A stretch of 64,000 bases of DNA from Lutjanus erythropterus (GCA_020091685.1 CM034599.1:2821641-2885640); one strand, 5' to 3'; numbered from the stretch's first letter, positions 1 to 11,640 are shown. Numbers and translations are program-made. The notes: generated by a model from the sequence alone, not told the origin.

Positions 1-820
1 CAGAGTGGCAACATGAATTACAAGTAATATTAAACAAATAAGCCATCCTGACATTTTTTCTGAGCTTTAGGAACAAAGTCAACTAACAAACACTCCGTTC
101 TGTCATCATTGGTCCACCAGAACATTTCTGGATTTTGAACAGACATTTCACTGGTATTTATCACATATTCCACAGTCTGATCATTTCACATTTTGGCTTT
201 ATTGAACCAGGAATCCAGCCCATATCACCCTGAATGGCCAAAGTAGGAGCAAACTCATGAACGCCTAAAAAACAGCGTGCAGCTCTGTTCTGTATGGAGT
301 CTGCTCTTTTACATTCTTTAAAGTAAAGCTGTGAGAAATATTTGCCACAAGACTAGTCCTTCTGTTGAAAGTCTCTGATAGTACTGTTGAAACTCTTAAA
401 AGGATCCCATTGTCAACAAATTCCATGAAAAAATTGCTAAATCAACTAGAGGGGCGGTGCAGATCTCTGCCAACGTTTATAGTCCAGTCTTCTGAAACCT
501 ACAGTTTGAGCTCACTATTAGTTTAACACAGACAAAAAATTTGTTTTTTGACAGATCCTCATGACTCACAGGTTACATTTTAAGTTTTTCATCCGGAAAA
601 GTCTCATCCCTGATTCCTTATTTCTTACATACCTGCTGCATTTACTTCTACAGTGATGTCTGTTATGTTTTGTCGTACGTTCAGTCGCAGCACGCACTTA
701 AATTACAATGAGTTCACACATGCACGATAACTTCAGGTTATTTTGCCAAAGACACTGGTTTTACAATTGACTTATCTTGCAATGTTATCTAAAGTGACAA
801 ATAATTTGTGCATGTGCCCC
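1..820. other. Unannotated A+T-rich DNA
   Basis: I see no gene, no clear repeat and no strong motif cluster. Stop codons interrupt all frames. Confidence 0.6.
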
Positions 821-822
821 AT

Positions 823-905
823 GATTCAGATCTGCTCCAAAATTTGACAGGTTCTTCCTTGGTCCATGCTACACATTTACTAAAATTGGGTGAAAGTCAA
901 ACCAA
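823..905 (+). repeat. Retroelement 3'-end-like fragment (tentative)
   Basis: The words TCCAAAATTTGACAGG, TTCTTCCTTGGTCCATGC and the following ACACATTTAC resemble a fragment seen repeatedly near the 3' ends of fish non-LTR retroelements. This rests on memory of the family. The copy is short, without a poly-A tail, so class and ends are uncertain. Confidence 0.3.
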
Positions 906-935
906 AACGTAACCTCCTTGGCGGTGGGAACAATG

Positions 936-2135
936 CATTAGTCCATCTTAAACAGCTGGACACTGTCATGACATGATACACATTTGGCTAGTAAGTATTT
1001 ACAACAGGACTGACTCGAAATTACCTACAGTTCCCTCAGTGGCTCACTGATGTATTTTTCATGATTTTTGGTAGGGATGAACGATAATTCAGCCAATAAA
1101 GGCAAAAAATAATCACTGCAGCCCAAAATAAACAATTCTGTATGAGGCTGATAAGATATAATTACACTTATGGGATGCAAGTATGTCTGAGGTGTTTCTG
1201 AAACTGGTAGCAAATTGACCATTTACAACTTTTGTCATCATTACAAAGAGAAACAGGTAAAATTAAATTAAATAAAATAAGTGCATATGTTGGTATTGAA
1301 ACTTGTTCAGAACAAGTTAGAAAATCTTGGCATACGGGGAAAAAACAAGACCGTGCATTCCTACTTTTTGGACAAAACTGAACTCTGTGGCACACAGGAA
1401 TGAGATATCAGGCTTTGACTACAGGCAGCACTTATTAATCAGGTCTGTGTTGAATTTGTTGACAATAAGAGAAATATAGATCAGCCTTGTTCTTTAACAG
1501 TGAGCACGTAGGTGTTTCAAGGTTTGTTTCCTTTTGTTACTTAACAACATATTGAAGAAATTACAAACCTCATCAGTTGTTAGGAACATTGCTAGAGGGA
1601 GAACGTAAGTGGTCATTATAATACCTTCCTTATGGTTATCCCACGGATGAGAAGAACTTAATGCTGTGCGCACACACAGACGCACAGGCACATACACACA
1701 GCTCAGAATATATGGCAGGTAGTAATATGTTGTTACTCTTTCTTTAACCACTCAAAGAAAGCAGTATATCAGTTGGAATATTTTATTATTTTCCAAATGT
1801 CAATCCTATTCTGGATGAGCACATTTTATTCATCTTTCATGCTCAATTTAAAAAGAATCTACACAAAGCAACAGATATGTGCATGTTTCCCAGTCTGAAA
1901 TGTTTCACTGTTAATTGATGCTGATCGTCTCTTGATGGTGATGTTGTAATTTCTAAAGGTCAGTGATCCTCGTGTTTGTTTTAGTCTGCAGCACACAGCA
2001 TGCGCAACCTCAGAGGGAGAACATGGACCTCGTGGAGCAGAAACTTCATGTATTTAAGGAAAAGTTACTTGGTATCGGCAGATGTAAATTGATGTTGTAA
2101 ATCACAATTTCATATACAGGAAAGGCACAGAGTGT
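936..2135. other. Unannotated DNA; small ORFs only
   Basis: Three overlapping minus-strand frames of 65-85 codons (1,025-1,751) show no recognisable domain, no signal peptide and no plausible splice context. I treat them as chance. Confidence 0.6.
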
Positions 2136-2137
2136 GG

Positions 2138-2138
<1 letters not shown>

Positions 2139-2170
<32 letters not shown>
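2139..2170 (+). repeat. (TG)n dinucleotide microsatellite
   Basis: About sixteen uninterrupted TG units are seen directly. A pure tract of this length is likely to vary in length between individuals. Confidence 0.97.
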
Positions 2171-2171
<1 letters not shown>

Positions 2172-2219
2172 TGAGGCATTTCAGCGGGGGCTGGGAGCAG
2201 TGTTCCACAGTGTTTGCTT

Positions 2220-2480
2220 CTGAGCCAGACCCGCTCCGAGGCAGGGGTGATTAGTGCTTGTTGGTAATTTGGCAACCTTGACCATGTAACCTTGCTAAAG
2301 CTGGATTAACATTTTAGCCTGGAAAAGCCAGAGATGCCTTAAAACATGTTCCATTTTTCTGCTGCTTATTATGAGACAACAGCCCACAGAGGCTATTCAA
2401 ATAAGTGCCCACAGTACGCTGCATGAGCACTCAAGGAGAAACTCTTATTAGACTTAAGCATGCTAAGTGTCAGAAAAATG
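2220..2480. promoter_or_regulatory. Candidate conserved non-coding block
   Basis: Repeat-free, base-balanced sequence between low-complexity flanks, with homeodomain-type words such as TGATTAG and GGATTAAC. Its texture resembles vertebrate conserved non-coding elements. Conservation itself cannot be seen in one sequence. Confidence 0.3.
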
Positions 2481-2885
2481 TTGACATATCCATCTGATCA
2501 GTCACTGAAAACATCACATGCAGATCATTTTACATGATGTCAGCGTGTCAATCTGAGGGGTTAACAACGGGGATTAATAAACAACTTCAACGTGTATTCA
2601 GTAAACAACAAGGATGATATGTGCATATGAAATTACTCTACATATTACTGAAGAAAATACACATATGGACAGTAACAGATTTTCTGTGTTTTCTTACTGT
2701 ACTTCATTGTCTGCTGTTAGGGACTGTATGGAAATTATCAGGGAGGAGAGGTCACCTAAACACTGTGATTAAACTACACCAAGACTGGTAGCTTAAACAA
2801 TAACTTTAAATATATTGTTTTAAAAATCATGATCATTTTATCTCAAGTACAAGGTGGAGTCAAAACAACAAGAATAATGAGGACG

Positions 2886-3237
2886 ACAGTGAACTGAGGC
2901 TGCAACTAACTAATAATTTCATAGTTTATTATCAGTCAATTATTTCTCGATTAATCAATAAATAGTTGTTTGCTTTAAAATATCAGAAAATGGTGAAAAA
3001 TGTCAATCAGGCCAAGATGACGTCCTCAAGTGTCTTTTTTTGTCCACAACCCAAAGATAGCCAGTTTACTGCCAGAGAGGAGTAAAGAAAACAGAAAATA
3101 TTCGCATTCATTTTGACTTTTTTTTTCTTAAAAAACTTCTCAATCTGATTAATCGATCATCAAAATGGCAGGCAATTAATTGAATAATAAATTAATAAAT
3201 GGATTTATCAATTAATCATTGCCGTTCTACAGTGAAC
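2886..3237 (+). mobile_element. hAT-type non-autonomous element, 'ctgcaac' family, copy 1
   Basis: The body is 2,895-3,229. ACAGTGAAC occurs on the left at 2,886-2,894 and on the right at 3,229-3,237, giving an exact 8-bp target-site duplication (CAGTGAAC), as hAT transposases produce. The ends are imperfect inverted repeats: TGAGGCTGCAAC on the left and, reversed, TAGAACGGCAAT on the right. The interior is rich in ATTAATCGAT-like words and has no ORF. I recognise the family, with consensus end TAGGGCTGCAAC, as abundant in fish. Related copies lie at 38,537 and 43,540. Confidence 0.85.
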
Positions 3238-3546
3238 AATATCATTTAGATCACTTTCAGAGCAATCTGATCAGTGATACTAAATCCAAATTCACAGGGC
3301 ATCATGTTGAACATGGCAGACGAAACTGTGCAGATTCAGAAAAACACACTTCTGTTTGATAAAACACTCAGTGATGATAAAGATAATATCAAGAAAGAAG
3401 ATATGTGAAAGAGATGGGAGGCTCACAATCAGGATCAGTGGTAAGTATTTTGTTATTGTTAACAGAGATGAGGAGACATTTTTCTACAAAATAATGCTAC
3501 ATAATAGTGGATTTGAACTGTAGCCTGCCTCCTTCATGTAAACTAG

Positions 3547-4199
3547 TTGACCCTTGTTATGCTCCGCCCCTTCTTGTTTTGTGCTCCAATAACAGTTGAG
3601 CAAACTTGGTACCTTGGTCAACTTTCCCCTCGTCTTGTAAAAGTGACAGGGATACATTTTAAGTTTGCTAATGTTAGGAAAACTCTAACTAACTGGGTGG
3701 TTAATGATTGATCTGCTAAGCAGCTCGTCTTTATTTAACGTTTTATTTAATATTAGCTCATATAAAAGCAGAGCCAATAGAAGTTTTTATCTGTGCAATC
3801 TGAAACACATCAGGACATCAAATACCAACGTTTTGGATTGGTGAAATGTCCCAAACACAGCAAAACAATGAGAGAAAAATAAGGAAATACAGGCAGAAGG
3901 CAGGGACTCTGTAGATACATCCACCACCGCACACCTCTAGTGGGTCATAAGTGATGATTGAAAGGGTTTATGCACTATTGTCTTCAGGGGAATGTTGCGG
4001 ATTATACCTTTAAGATGTGAATATATGTTGCTTTTACAGGCCTCCCAGCTACATCTTTCAACCATCTTAAAAATATGGTTTAATCTTCAAAATAGACAAG
4101 TTTAGCACAAAGCATAGAAGAAAGTTGACCGAGATACCAAGCTTGCTCAACTGTCATTGGAGCACAGGGTGAAAAGGGGCGGGACTTAGGAAGGGTTAA
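3547..4199. mobile_element. piggyBac-like non-autonomous element with long terminal inverted repeats
   Basis: The body is 3,551-4,195. About 95 bp at the left end (3,551-3,645) pairs with the reverse complement of the right end (about 4,105-4,195). Both arms contain CCCTT, a CCGCCCCTT-like word, a TTGAGCAAACTTGG or TTGAGCAAGCTTGG word, and a word around GGTCAACTTTC. The right side is flanked by TTAA (4,196-4,199) and the left by TTGA (3,547-3,550), which fits a TTAA target with one mutation. TTAA targets and CCCT ends are typical of piggyBac. No transposase frame is present. A copy of the TTTAAAGG family lies inside. Confidence 0.72.
3795..4017 (+). mobile_element. TTTAAAGG-family MITE (R1), copy A, 5' truncated
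   Basis: It aligns with copies at 54,280-54,545 and 43,488-44,545 (reverse) through shared words around CATCAAATACC, AATAAGGAAATACAGGCAG, GACTCTGTAGATAC and CATAAGTGATGATTGAAAG, ending in ACCTTTAA. The first 60-90 bp of the family are missing or too diverged to see. It sits between the two arms of the piggyBac-like element. Confidence 0.7.
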
Positions 4200-5055
4200 A
4201 TTGATGGTTTTAGATGGCCTGCTCTAATCATACAGTCTAGACTACTGTGGTGTACAACTTATTACTACTACATTTATTTGCTCCAAACTAATTTCCTTGC
4301 CAGGATACCATTAATAAAAGACAACAACTTTTCTGTTGGATCCTATAAACTCCTCGTCTTTGAAAATTTTTCCATGAACCCACATCCCCCTCGTTTTCTT
4401 TTTGTTTCTCAGCAGAAACAGATCATATACATTTTCCTAAGCTCTTGACAAAGTTGGAGTGTGCAGTACTACGTTCTTGGCACCACTGTTTACAAGAACT
4501 TTATCACTTATCTGTGTTGATACTCACATAGTTATTGTTCATGGTGTGGACAGCCATTAAACCTTAAAAAAACCTACCTACCTAGATTTTTAAATGTTTC
4601 CTTTTGACCCCTTTCTTCAATCAAAAAAGCTTTCCCACAGTATCTCAGTATAACACTATTGATTGGTTCAATTCATTTATCCATTTATAACTCAGAGTGT
4701 GCAAGACTTGCAGAGATTGTGTGCTCTAATTTAAAATATGTCAGTGGAATTGTAATTTTTGCAAACATGACAAAATGATTTACATGACATGTTTAAAATA
4801 CAGGATAAATTGAAGGTGGACGCTGCTAAAATAAGTAACAAATGACATTCAGTATCTAAAGTCCTTCTCTGACTCTCTCCAAAAATGCAGAATACTTTCC
4901 ATACATTCCCTTAAGTGGCCAGTTTCACATCAGCCTTTCGTATTAATTGTTCTCCATTTCGCTTAAAGCCCTCTTTTTCATTACAACACAAGGTTGTTTG
5001 CTAATTTCTAAGTCCGCCTCCTGTTTTTGTGACATTGGTGTATCTGAGGTAGGTG
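4200..5055. other. Unannotated A+T-rich DNA
   Basis: No gene, no repeat boundary and no clear regulatory texture are visible. Confidence 0.55.
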
Positions 5056-5059
5056 GTAC

Positions 5060-5480
5060 ATTGCCCTCCTACTAAAAGCTCTGGCTTATTATTGAGCCTC
5101 TTTATCTTTACTGTAGCTAAGTTGTTAATTAGCTAGACCTTGAATTAGATTATTTGCATGTCTGAACAAGGGCTAAGGTATTAATGCTCCCTTAGGACAA
5201 ACTGTAATAACCTCTTCGGTGGCTCCGAGATCCCTGTGGAGGGGGCTGCATGGACGCTAGCCCCTGGAAGGAGGGAGAGAGCGCAGCCATTTCATCCAAT
5301 TAGCTGTGGATTATACTGCTCCTCTCCCTTTGAATCCTATTTGCTGTGATAAGGTGTTCTCCTACAGGGACAGAGCTGAGCTTTGCTATCAGGAAAAATG
5401 ATTAATTCACAACCCAATATTAAAATGCAGTGCCTTCCATTTCACACTGTCTGACATAGGAGGAAGAAACAGCTCAGAAA
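5060..5480. promoter_or_regulatory. Candidate regulatory block with octamer and homeodomain motifs
   Basis: The stretch is free of repeats. It carries an octamer ATTTGCAT (5,152-5,159), the palindromic homeodomain core TTAATTAG (5,125-5,132), and ATGATTAATTC near 5,400. The cluster is typical of POU/homeobox-responsive developmental enhancers. Function is inferred only. Confidence 0.42.
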
Positions 5481-5954
5481 TCAATACAGGCACTAAACAA
5501 CCACACAGGAGAAGGAGAGCTTGGCCGAGTAAGAAAATACCCCCAAGAATCTCAGCTGCATTTCATTCTACACATCACACTTATACGGCTCTCCATGGTA
5601 TGGTATGTCCTTGAATTATTCAGGACCCGCTAAACCGTGGGAATGGTTTTAAGACTAATGTGGCACAATATCATGGTCGCTATTGTTATTGCATTGTACT
5701 GTGCAATTTTCACAAATATTTATCTCTTTCTTCTGATCTTCCCAAGGGCATGTATTTTAATTTTACAATTCCATGCTCCCCGCACCTCTTTGAATAAACA
5801 ACACGGTCACATACGGGATGGAATCAAAGCGACATTTTTACGGGTTTTTCACGTCTTTTCCTGGTCTGTAACCGGGATAAGCGCAGAGAAATCCAGAGTC
5901 CAGATTTATATTTTCCAAGCCCTCCGACGCCGCACAAATGATGTTTAAACACCC

Positions 5955-6245
5955 AGCACCTAGGGTTTAATTAAGTCCCTCTAATCGTGTTCCAATCAGA
6001 AGCTTGGACTGATGGGCTGGAATTCCTGATGTGCATTTCTGTCAGTCTTAATTGGATAATTGATTGCCAATTTGAACCTGGCCACACACTGCATACACAA
6101 TAAAGCGCCTGGCCATGTTCCTTGAGGATTCATTTTCCATCCGAATAAAGATGCTGCTTCGATAGGCAGAACTCCAACTATTGGTCTTGCTGAAAAATAA
6201 GCCCCGGCTGCTGATGTAGATTGGAAGTCCACTTATGAATGCCTT
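5955..6245. promoter_or_regulatory. Candidate regulatory block
   Basis: A repeat-free block rich in TTAATT, GGATAATTGATTG and CCAATTTG words. A minus-strand frame of 78 codons overlaps it but shows no domain and is probably chance. It looks like part of the same series as 5,060-5,480. Confidence 0.38.
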
Positions 6246-6699
6246 TTGAATTTTTAGTGCATGAACACAGTTTTTTTGTTTGTGTCAATGCATTTGTATT
6301 GTCTCTTCTGGCTCTTTGTATTTACACTCGCGCTGCATATAAAGACGTGGGCGGCTGATTCCAGCACTTCCTGTTGTGTTTGTCATGTTTGCTAACAGTG
6401 ACCTCTCATAGAATATTTTTACCTATTAGTTTGTTTACGTGCTCATTTCAGACACAATCTAAAGATGTAATTAAAGATCTAATTAGACTTATTTACATGT
6501 CATGTTTCTAAGCCACACCTTTTGCACTCATCATACAGTGATGTGTATATAGTAAATAGATCTGTCTGAACTTCAGTTACATTACTGTCATCTTATACTG
6601 TCAACTTTAAATAAAAGCAGCTAGATTCTTCAATTAAAAATCAGAACAGAGAGCCAAAGGTGAGCTGCTTGTTCAGATAAATAGAAGACAATGCTGCAG

Positions 6700-6895
6700 C
6701 AGTGGTAATTTTGTTAACTTCATTTTGTTAACTATGATGAAATGTCTAAATGACTAAAATGCCCAGACTTTTAGTCAACTAAAACTTGATTTAAAAAAAA
6801 GAACATGATGAGATTGAAGAAGACTGAGACTAAATTAAAAGTAAAAATGCTGCCAAATGAAGACTAGTGTAAAGTCCTAGTAACACCACCATTTT
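6700..6895 (+). repeat. Diverged copy of a fish MITE ('GTTAACTTC…ACTAAAA' type)
   Basis: Words such as TTGTTAACTTC, TTTTAGTCAACTAAAAC and GAAGACTGAGACTAAA match my memory of a common fish element made of repeated GACTAAAA-like units. The ends are not definable. Confidence 0.45.
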
Positions 6896-7639
6896 ATTTG
6901 CACAATCAGTGGATTTGCAAGTGAACCTTGAACATTTTTTTCATATCTGCCGTACACTGTTTGCACTGACCTTTGTTGACCTCAGGCAGCCCAGCTGTAC
7001 AAGATCCTTTTGCTCCACAGCGTCTGCAAATTAAGTACAAAAATCATTAGAAACACTTGCAAAATGAAGTAGTTAAATAAAACTGCATCACAAATATAGC
7101 CTGGGATTGTGCCTGCTCAGTCAATACACAAACAATTAAAGTGGGGAAGTATTCATCGCAGGACTTCTGTATTGCACTGCATTGCATCAGAACAGGTGTT
7201 TCTATTTTTTTTGCTGGGTGTGTTTTGTTGTATTTGTGTGTTTTGTTAACGCAGCAATAGCTGGGAAACAATCAAAAGGTGATGCTGAAAGGGTGAAGAG
7301 GTGATAAAGGAAGACGAGGAGAGTGTGAATATTTATCAGGTGAAATATATGAGACGGCTGTGAAGGGCTTGGTGGATACAGACGTGGATGTGTCTGTTGC
7401 CAACAATCATTTCTCCAGGAAGACTTTCTGTACACTGAAGTACCTGCACCTCATCTGCAGTATGCAAAGTATGGATCTACAGTTTACCCTGAGGATACAA
7501 ACTCCTACAGTAAACTTTAAGATGCCTAATGCTGAACCTACATATGATCACATAATAGTGTCATGACAGGATAATTCCACTGTAAATTATAGCAAAAGTT
7601 TTTCAATAAAAGACAATGGTAAGAATTATGTTACATGTG
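6896..7639. other. Unannotated DNA
   Basis: Three small frames (68-77 codons) between 7,047 and 7,566 overlap on opposite strands and show no domain. Nothing else is visible. Confidence 0.5.
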
Positions 7640-8075
7640 CTTGTAAGTCATTCTAAAATCATTCATAATATGTTATGATTATTGTTATAAAGCATTATGA
7701 ATATTCATGAATGTTTCTAACTATAAACACACATTGTTATAAGCACAGTATAAGGCACTGTAAGTCTGTTTCTAATGCATTACAGACATGGGCATCTTAA
7801 TGTGTCATAATTATTGTTTTAATGAATTGTGAATAATTATGAGTGAGTGCTTATAACTAGAATATACAGTTGTAATACATTGCTATAATTAATTGGATTA
7901 TAAGCATGTCTATAATGCTTTATAGACATAGGCCTCACATTGATTATTATTATAAAGAATTCTGAATATTTATGAGACTGTATAACTATAATGATACATT
8001 ACTATAAGCAGTATAGTGCATTATAAGCATGTTTATAATGCATTATAGAGATGGTCCTCATAGACAGAATTCTAT
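7640..8075. repeat. Degenerate tandem repeat, unit about 120-140 bp, about three copies
   Basis: The same order of words recurs: CATTATAAGCATG, TATAATGCATTATAGACAT, GGGCCTCA-like, then TTATTATTATAAAG and a word near GAATATTTATGAG. The AATGC/TATAATGC landmark occurs near 7,771, 7,911 and 8,032. Each unit is full of short palindromes (ATAATGCATTAT), so single strands could form hairpins. I have seen similar sequence dispersed in fish genomes. Confidence 0.72.
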
Positions 8076-8520
8076 AATTTACAAGGTACTGAAAACTGTG
8101 TGAAAATTTTAGTGGTTATAAACAATGTGAAATAGCACATTTATGAGTCATGTCAGGGTAATAACACGCTGTGATAATGGTGAACAGATTTCTAAATATC
8201 TTTATGCAGTTATATGTATTTTCCTTGTCAGGGAAAATTTCTCCGGAGAGTCTGAAGCACAATGGTTTGATGGGAAACAGATTTAAAGAGTCACCACAAC
8301 ACCAAGCTGATCTCCTCTGATCTCGCTCATCAGTGACCACATTGTTCTCTTCTGGGACAACTGGTGCATTTGGTTCCATTTAACCTTCCCCCGCATGAAT
8401 CGTGTGTTTGATGTGTGTCCTCTGCCTTCAAAATGTCACCAAACACACCGCAATTTAATAATTTGTAAGAATAACATTTTCTCAGCTTTTTTACTGCAGA
8501 GTGAAATTCTTTAAGTTGAA
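8076..8520. other. Unannotated DNA
   Basis: Minus-strand frames of 85 and 87 codons overlap here (8,116-8,587). Neither shows a domain or a splice structure. No repeat was recognised. Confidence 0.45.
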
Positions 8521-8524
8521 GGTG

Positions 8525-9075
8525 CCAAAATGTTTTGACATGCCAAGGAGAAAGACTCTGGGGGCCTAATTTTGTTTGGACAGCCACGGCTGCCTATGAG
8601 TCCCAGTCTGGGTGGGCTCGCACTGAGTTATTCTAGTCTCTTTCATCTACTCTACATTTCCTGCACTGTTTTCTCACAAGAAATTGCTTTTTTCTCTCTA
8701 AATAAGAATTCTTTCAAGGAGCCAAATGGTGAAGTGAGAATTCTCCTATTATAAATGGCCTTTCTCAGCCGTGTAACCTCGCTACAAGTTTTAGCACTAA
8801 AGTGCAACCCTTGGTGGGATTAGATATTTTGGCCACCATTTGTACAGAGTGAAGTTTCTTTGGAGTCTCCTTGAGACAAGTGACCAGTGCAGGGCTAAGT
8901 GAAGGCCTTATCAGTCACCCCACAATGGTGCCACCCCATGAATTATATTAGGGACGGATGTGGCTCGCCAAGCCACTGCATTGTGGACCATCTGGGTGAC
9001 AATAAACATGTCGCCACATGGTTTCCTCCATCACTCAAGTCCAGATAGCAGATCTGGACCTTAACTATAGCTCAC
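8525..9075. promoter_or_regulatory. Candidate regulatory cluster
   Basis: About 550 bp of base-balanced, repeat-free sequence with many non-repetitive words (for example GGTGGGATTAGATATTTTGG, ACAATAAACATG). Low-complexity DNA begins directly after it. Such islands in a gene-poor region are often deeply conserved enhancers, but that is not shown here. Confidence 0.4.
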
Positions 9076-9084
9076 TATCTCCTG

Positions 9085-9440
9085 GATCTCGGCGTGACCT
9101 GTTAGAGAGATGGAGGTGAGGCTCAAGGATATCTCTCAGAGAGTCTGCTCCAACACCAGGAGGTTATTATAGGCATGGTGGGGGGAGGCAGTCCGTCTGT
9201 CTCGCGTGCTGCTCGCCTCCTCTCTGCTTCGCTCTGTGTGTGTCTATATGTTACACAGAGAGGGGAAGATAGTGAGAGAAAAATGTTTAACACACACATG
9301 TAAACACATCTAAATATAAAGTAGAAAAGGAGCATTTGCAGATGGAAAGAGGGGGGTTGCAGCTCTGTTAGCCCCCTGATGATATAATACATGTATGATA
9401 ATATTGTGTAAATAATCAAGAGTCTTAAATCTATTACAGT
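9085..9440. other. Low-complexity-rich spacer
   Basis: C/T-rich words around 9,190-9,245 and A+T-rich sequence after 9,300. A 98-codon minus frame lies here and shows no domain. Confidence 0.45.
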
Positions 9441-9443
9441 TCC

Positions 9444-9560
9444 TTAGGGTTCCTACACTTTTTCCAACGTCAAATTCAAGCACTTTTCAAGATATTTCAA
9501 GGTGCATTTTCAAGTTTTTTCAGCACCTTACAGATGTGGTCAATAAATTATTTAAATAAG
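9444..9560 (+). repeat. Dispersed-repeat fragment ('CAAGCACTTTTCAAG')
   Basis: The run of TCAAATTCAAGCACTTTTC, AAGATATTTCAAGG and TTTTCAAGTTTTT words matches a fragment I recall as widely dispersed in fish. No ends can be fixed. Confidence 0.5.
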
Positions 9561-9639
9561 TATACTCTAAATGATTATTTCACTTCTTCAGTCAGATGTT
9601 ATTGTGCTGTAAAGAACCAAAATTCTGATTTGTGATAGA

Positions 9640-9830
9640 ATTCTGCAGAAGGGTGACAAATTAAATGAAACACAACAAAGGGGTTGTGTCTTGTTTTGTC
9701 TTCTGTTTTGTTTTTGTCTCATGTTGTTTTGTTATTAAGATTGTGGGTGGTGTGGAAGGTTTTGCTGGTGTGGAAAGTGTTTATTGTATATAATGAAGAA
9801 TCCAAATAAAATCTAAAAAAAAAAAAGAAA
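9640..9830 (+). repeat. Retroposon-like 3' end with poly-A
   Basis: A T/G-rich stretch leads into AATAAA (about 9,808) and then an A tract (about 9,817-9,828). This arrangement looks like the 3' end of a retroposed copy, a truncated LINE or a processed transcript. No coding part is preserved. Confidence 0.42.
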
Positions 9831-9884
9831 ACTGACATATCATTATTCTTTAAGTTGCTAAGGCGATCTCATCAGCAAACAATT

Positions 9885-10250
9885 ACAATTACAGACACGA
9901 ACCAGCGTTAGCATTAGAGTTGTTTTTCTGCCCACCCTCTGAACATAAGTCCAATATTCAGTCTCCTTTTAGCTCTTAACTTAGAAATATCTGACTTTTT
10001 ATCTGCTAAATGTTGCATTATTTTCACTGTCTAGTTGCTAATTTTAGCTGTTGGTTGTTTGCTGCTGGCCATGAAGCATACAGTTGGGTTTTAAAGCTCT
10101 TTTGCTGAAAAAAAGAAAAAACTTCTGACCGTTTCATAGAGCTGAGGGATCCTACAAAAGTTCAATGATAATTCCCTGTTGGTTCATCACTACAAACTAC
10201 ATACAAGAAGTCATGTGATCCATTATTAGTACAAAAATAATTGATTATGG
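9885..10250 (+). repeat. Dispersed fish repeat, adjoining an R2 element
   Basis: The order of words (TTCTGCCCACCCTCTGAAC, GTTGTTTGCTGCTGG, TTTCATAGAGCTGAGGGA, TTCCCTGTTGGTTCATCAC) matches my memory of a common percomorph repeat. It ends at the TTTTAAA where the next element begins. Confidence 0.5.
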
Positions 10251-10254
10251 CTGT

Positions 10255-10599
10255 TTTAAAGATCAGCAGGATTTAGTGGCATCTAGTGGTGAGGTTTGTA
10301 GATTGACCCCTTGCTTCACCCTCCCCTTCCAAGTGTGACGGAGAACCTGCAGTGGCCACGAGAACTTGCAAAAACGTGACAGGCCCCAAGTTTGTCCATC
10401 CTGGGCTACTGTAGAAACATGTCAGTTCAACATGGCGGCCTCCTGTCCCGAGTCCTCTGTAGATAAATGGCTTATTCTAAAACAACGATTCTTATTGTGA
10501 AGTGATTATAACAAAAAGAAAACAGACATGAATATTTTATTCCATTTCTGACATTTTCTGCCAACAGATCCCACTAATTCTTACACACTGGTCCTTTAA
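10255..10599 (+). mobile_element. 'AAAGGACCAGTGTGTAGGAT' family MITE (R2), copy A
   Basis: It runs from TTTTAAAGATC to ACACTGGTCCTTTAA, so the ends are inverted copies of AAAGGACCAGTGTG. The interior matches copy B (17,432-17,742) over GGATTTAGTGGCATC, CACCCTCCCCTTCCAAG, GGGCTACTGTAGAAAC and ACGATTCTTATT. No coding capacity. The TTTAAA at each end suggests a TTAA or TA target, but the flanks are too degraded to decide. Confidence 0.82.
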
Positions 10600-11260
10600 G
10601 GTGCATTGATTTTCAGCCGTTTATTGTTAAATGAACAGATTACAGTCTTTACATTATGCATCATCAGATAAATGCTAAAAATTTAAAAAATTCATTTTCA
10701 TATGATATAAAATGTGTAACCCGTGGCTACTTTTAAGCACTTTACCAGGGTTTTTGTTTTTTCATGTATTGCTTTTAGACATTTAACATAAAAAGTGCAT
10801 TTTGATCAGCATTTACTGATGTAAAATTAAACAGTAATAGGTCAGATCTGTGATGGAGTGAAGCTATAAATGTTTGTTTGATTTGGGTCCTATATGCATT
10901 TGACTTGACTTCATCAGCTCACCACTGTGGCTGCCTTGAAACACACATTAAAAATATTGGTGTAAGTCCTCATTTTCTCTCTGCTCTAAAGCTTGTCAGC
11001 ATTTTTCTGCACTTAAAGGAGCAGAAAGTTTTTGCTGCGGTAAAATCCACCTGCTTCAGCGAATGGCTTACTAAAGCTAGTTATTCTGCTGTTGTTACCG
11101 ATAGAGAACCATACAAATTAATCATTCACAAGGAAAAGGAATTTAAAAAATGCGAGGTTCTACAAATCTGGCACGAGGAAAAATTGGTTAATTTGACTTA
11201 ACATGCTAACGCCTTGATGATGAAACCTGAAGTGAGACTTAAATGAAGCGTGCTAAGGGC
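10600..11260. other. Unannotated A+T-rich DNA with one 107-codon frame
   Basis: The frame at 10,878-11,201 (+) shows no recognisable domain, its codons follow the A+T-rich background, and no splice signals of note flank it. I consider it chance. Confidence 0.5.
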
Positions 11261-11264
11261 AGGC

Positions 11265-11640
11265 AACAAAAAAACAGCGGAAGACCAATGAGGAAGTGAA
11301 AAGTGAGGCATAAACAATGGCATTTAATACGATTTCATAAAACCACTTATAGCACATGACAGGGGCTCACATGTAATCACTGTAAGTGGAGACGAGGACG
11401 GGGGCTGCGGTGTCGTCGTCATGATGCCAGGACACTTCTCCATGACACGTCCCCTGCTTCTTCTCATTAATCCCCTAAGCTACATTCATTAACGGTCACT
11501 CCCTCCGCTCAGCAAGCCTGCACACCCCGAGTGAAGTCACACTAGCCATCACAAAAATAACCTGCTGTTGAAATGCAATGGGATAATTTGTTATAGCTTT
11601 CCAATCTTAATACTTCCATTTTAATTAATTAGTACACACT
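11265..11640. promoter_or_regulatory. Candidate regulatory block
   Basis: A repeat-free stretch in A+T-rich surroundings, with CATTAATCCCC, TTCATTAACGG and a terminal TTTTAATTAATTAG homeodomain-type cluster. Regulatory role is inferred from texture. Confidence 0.38.
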
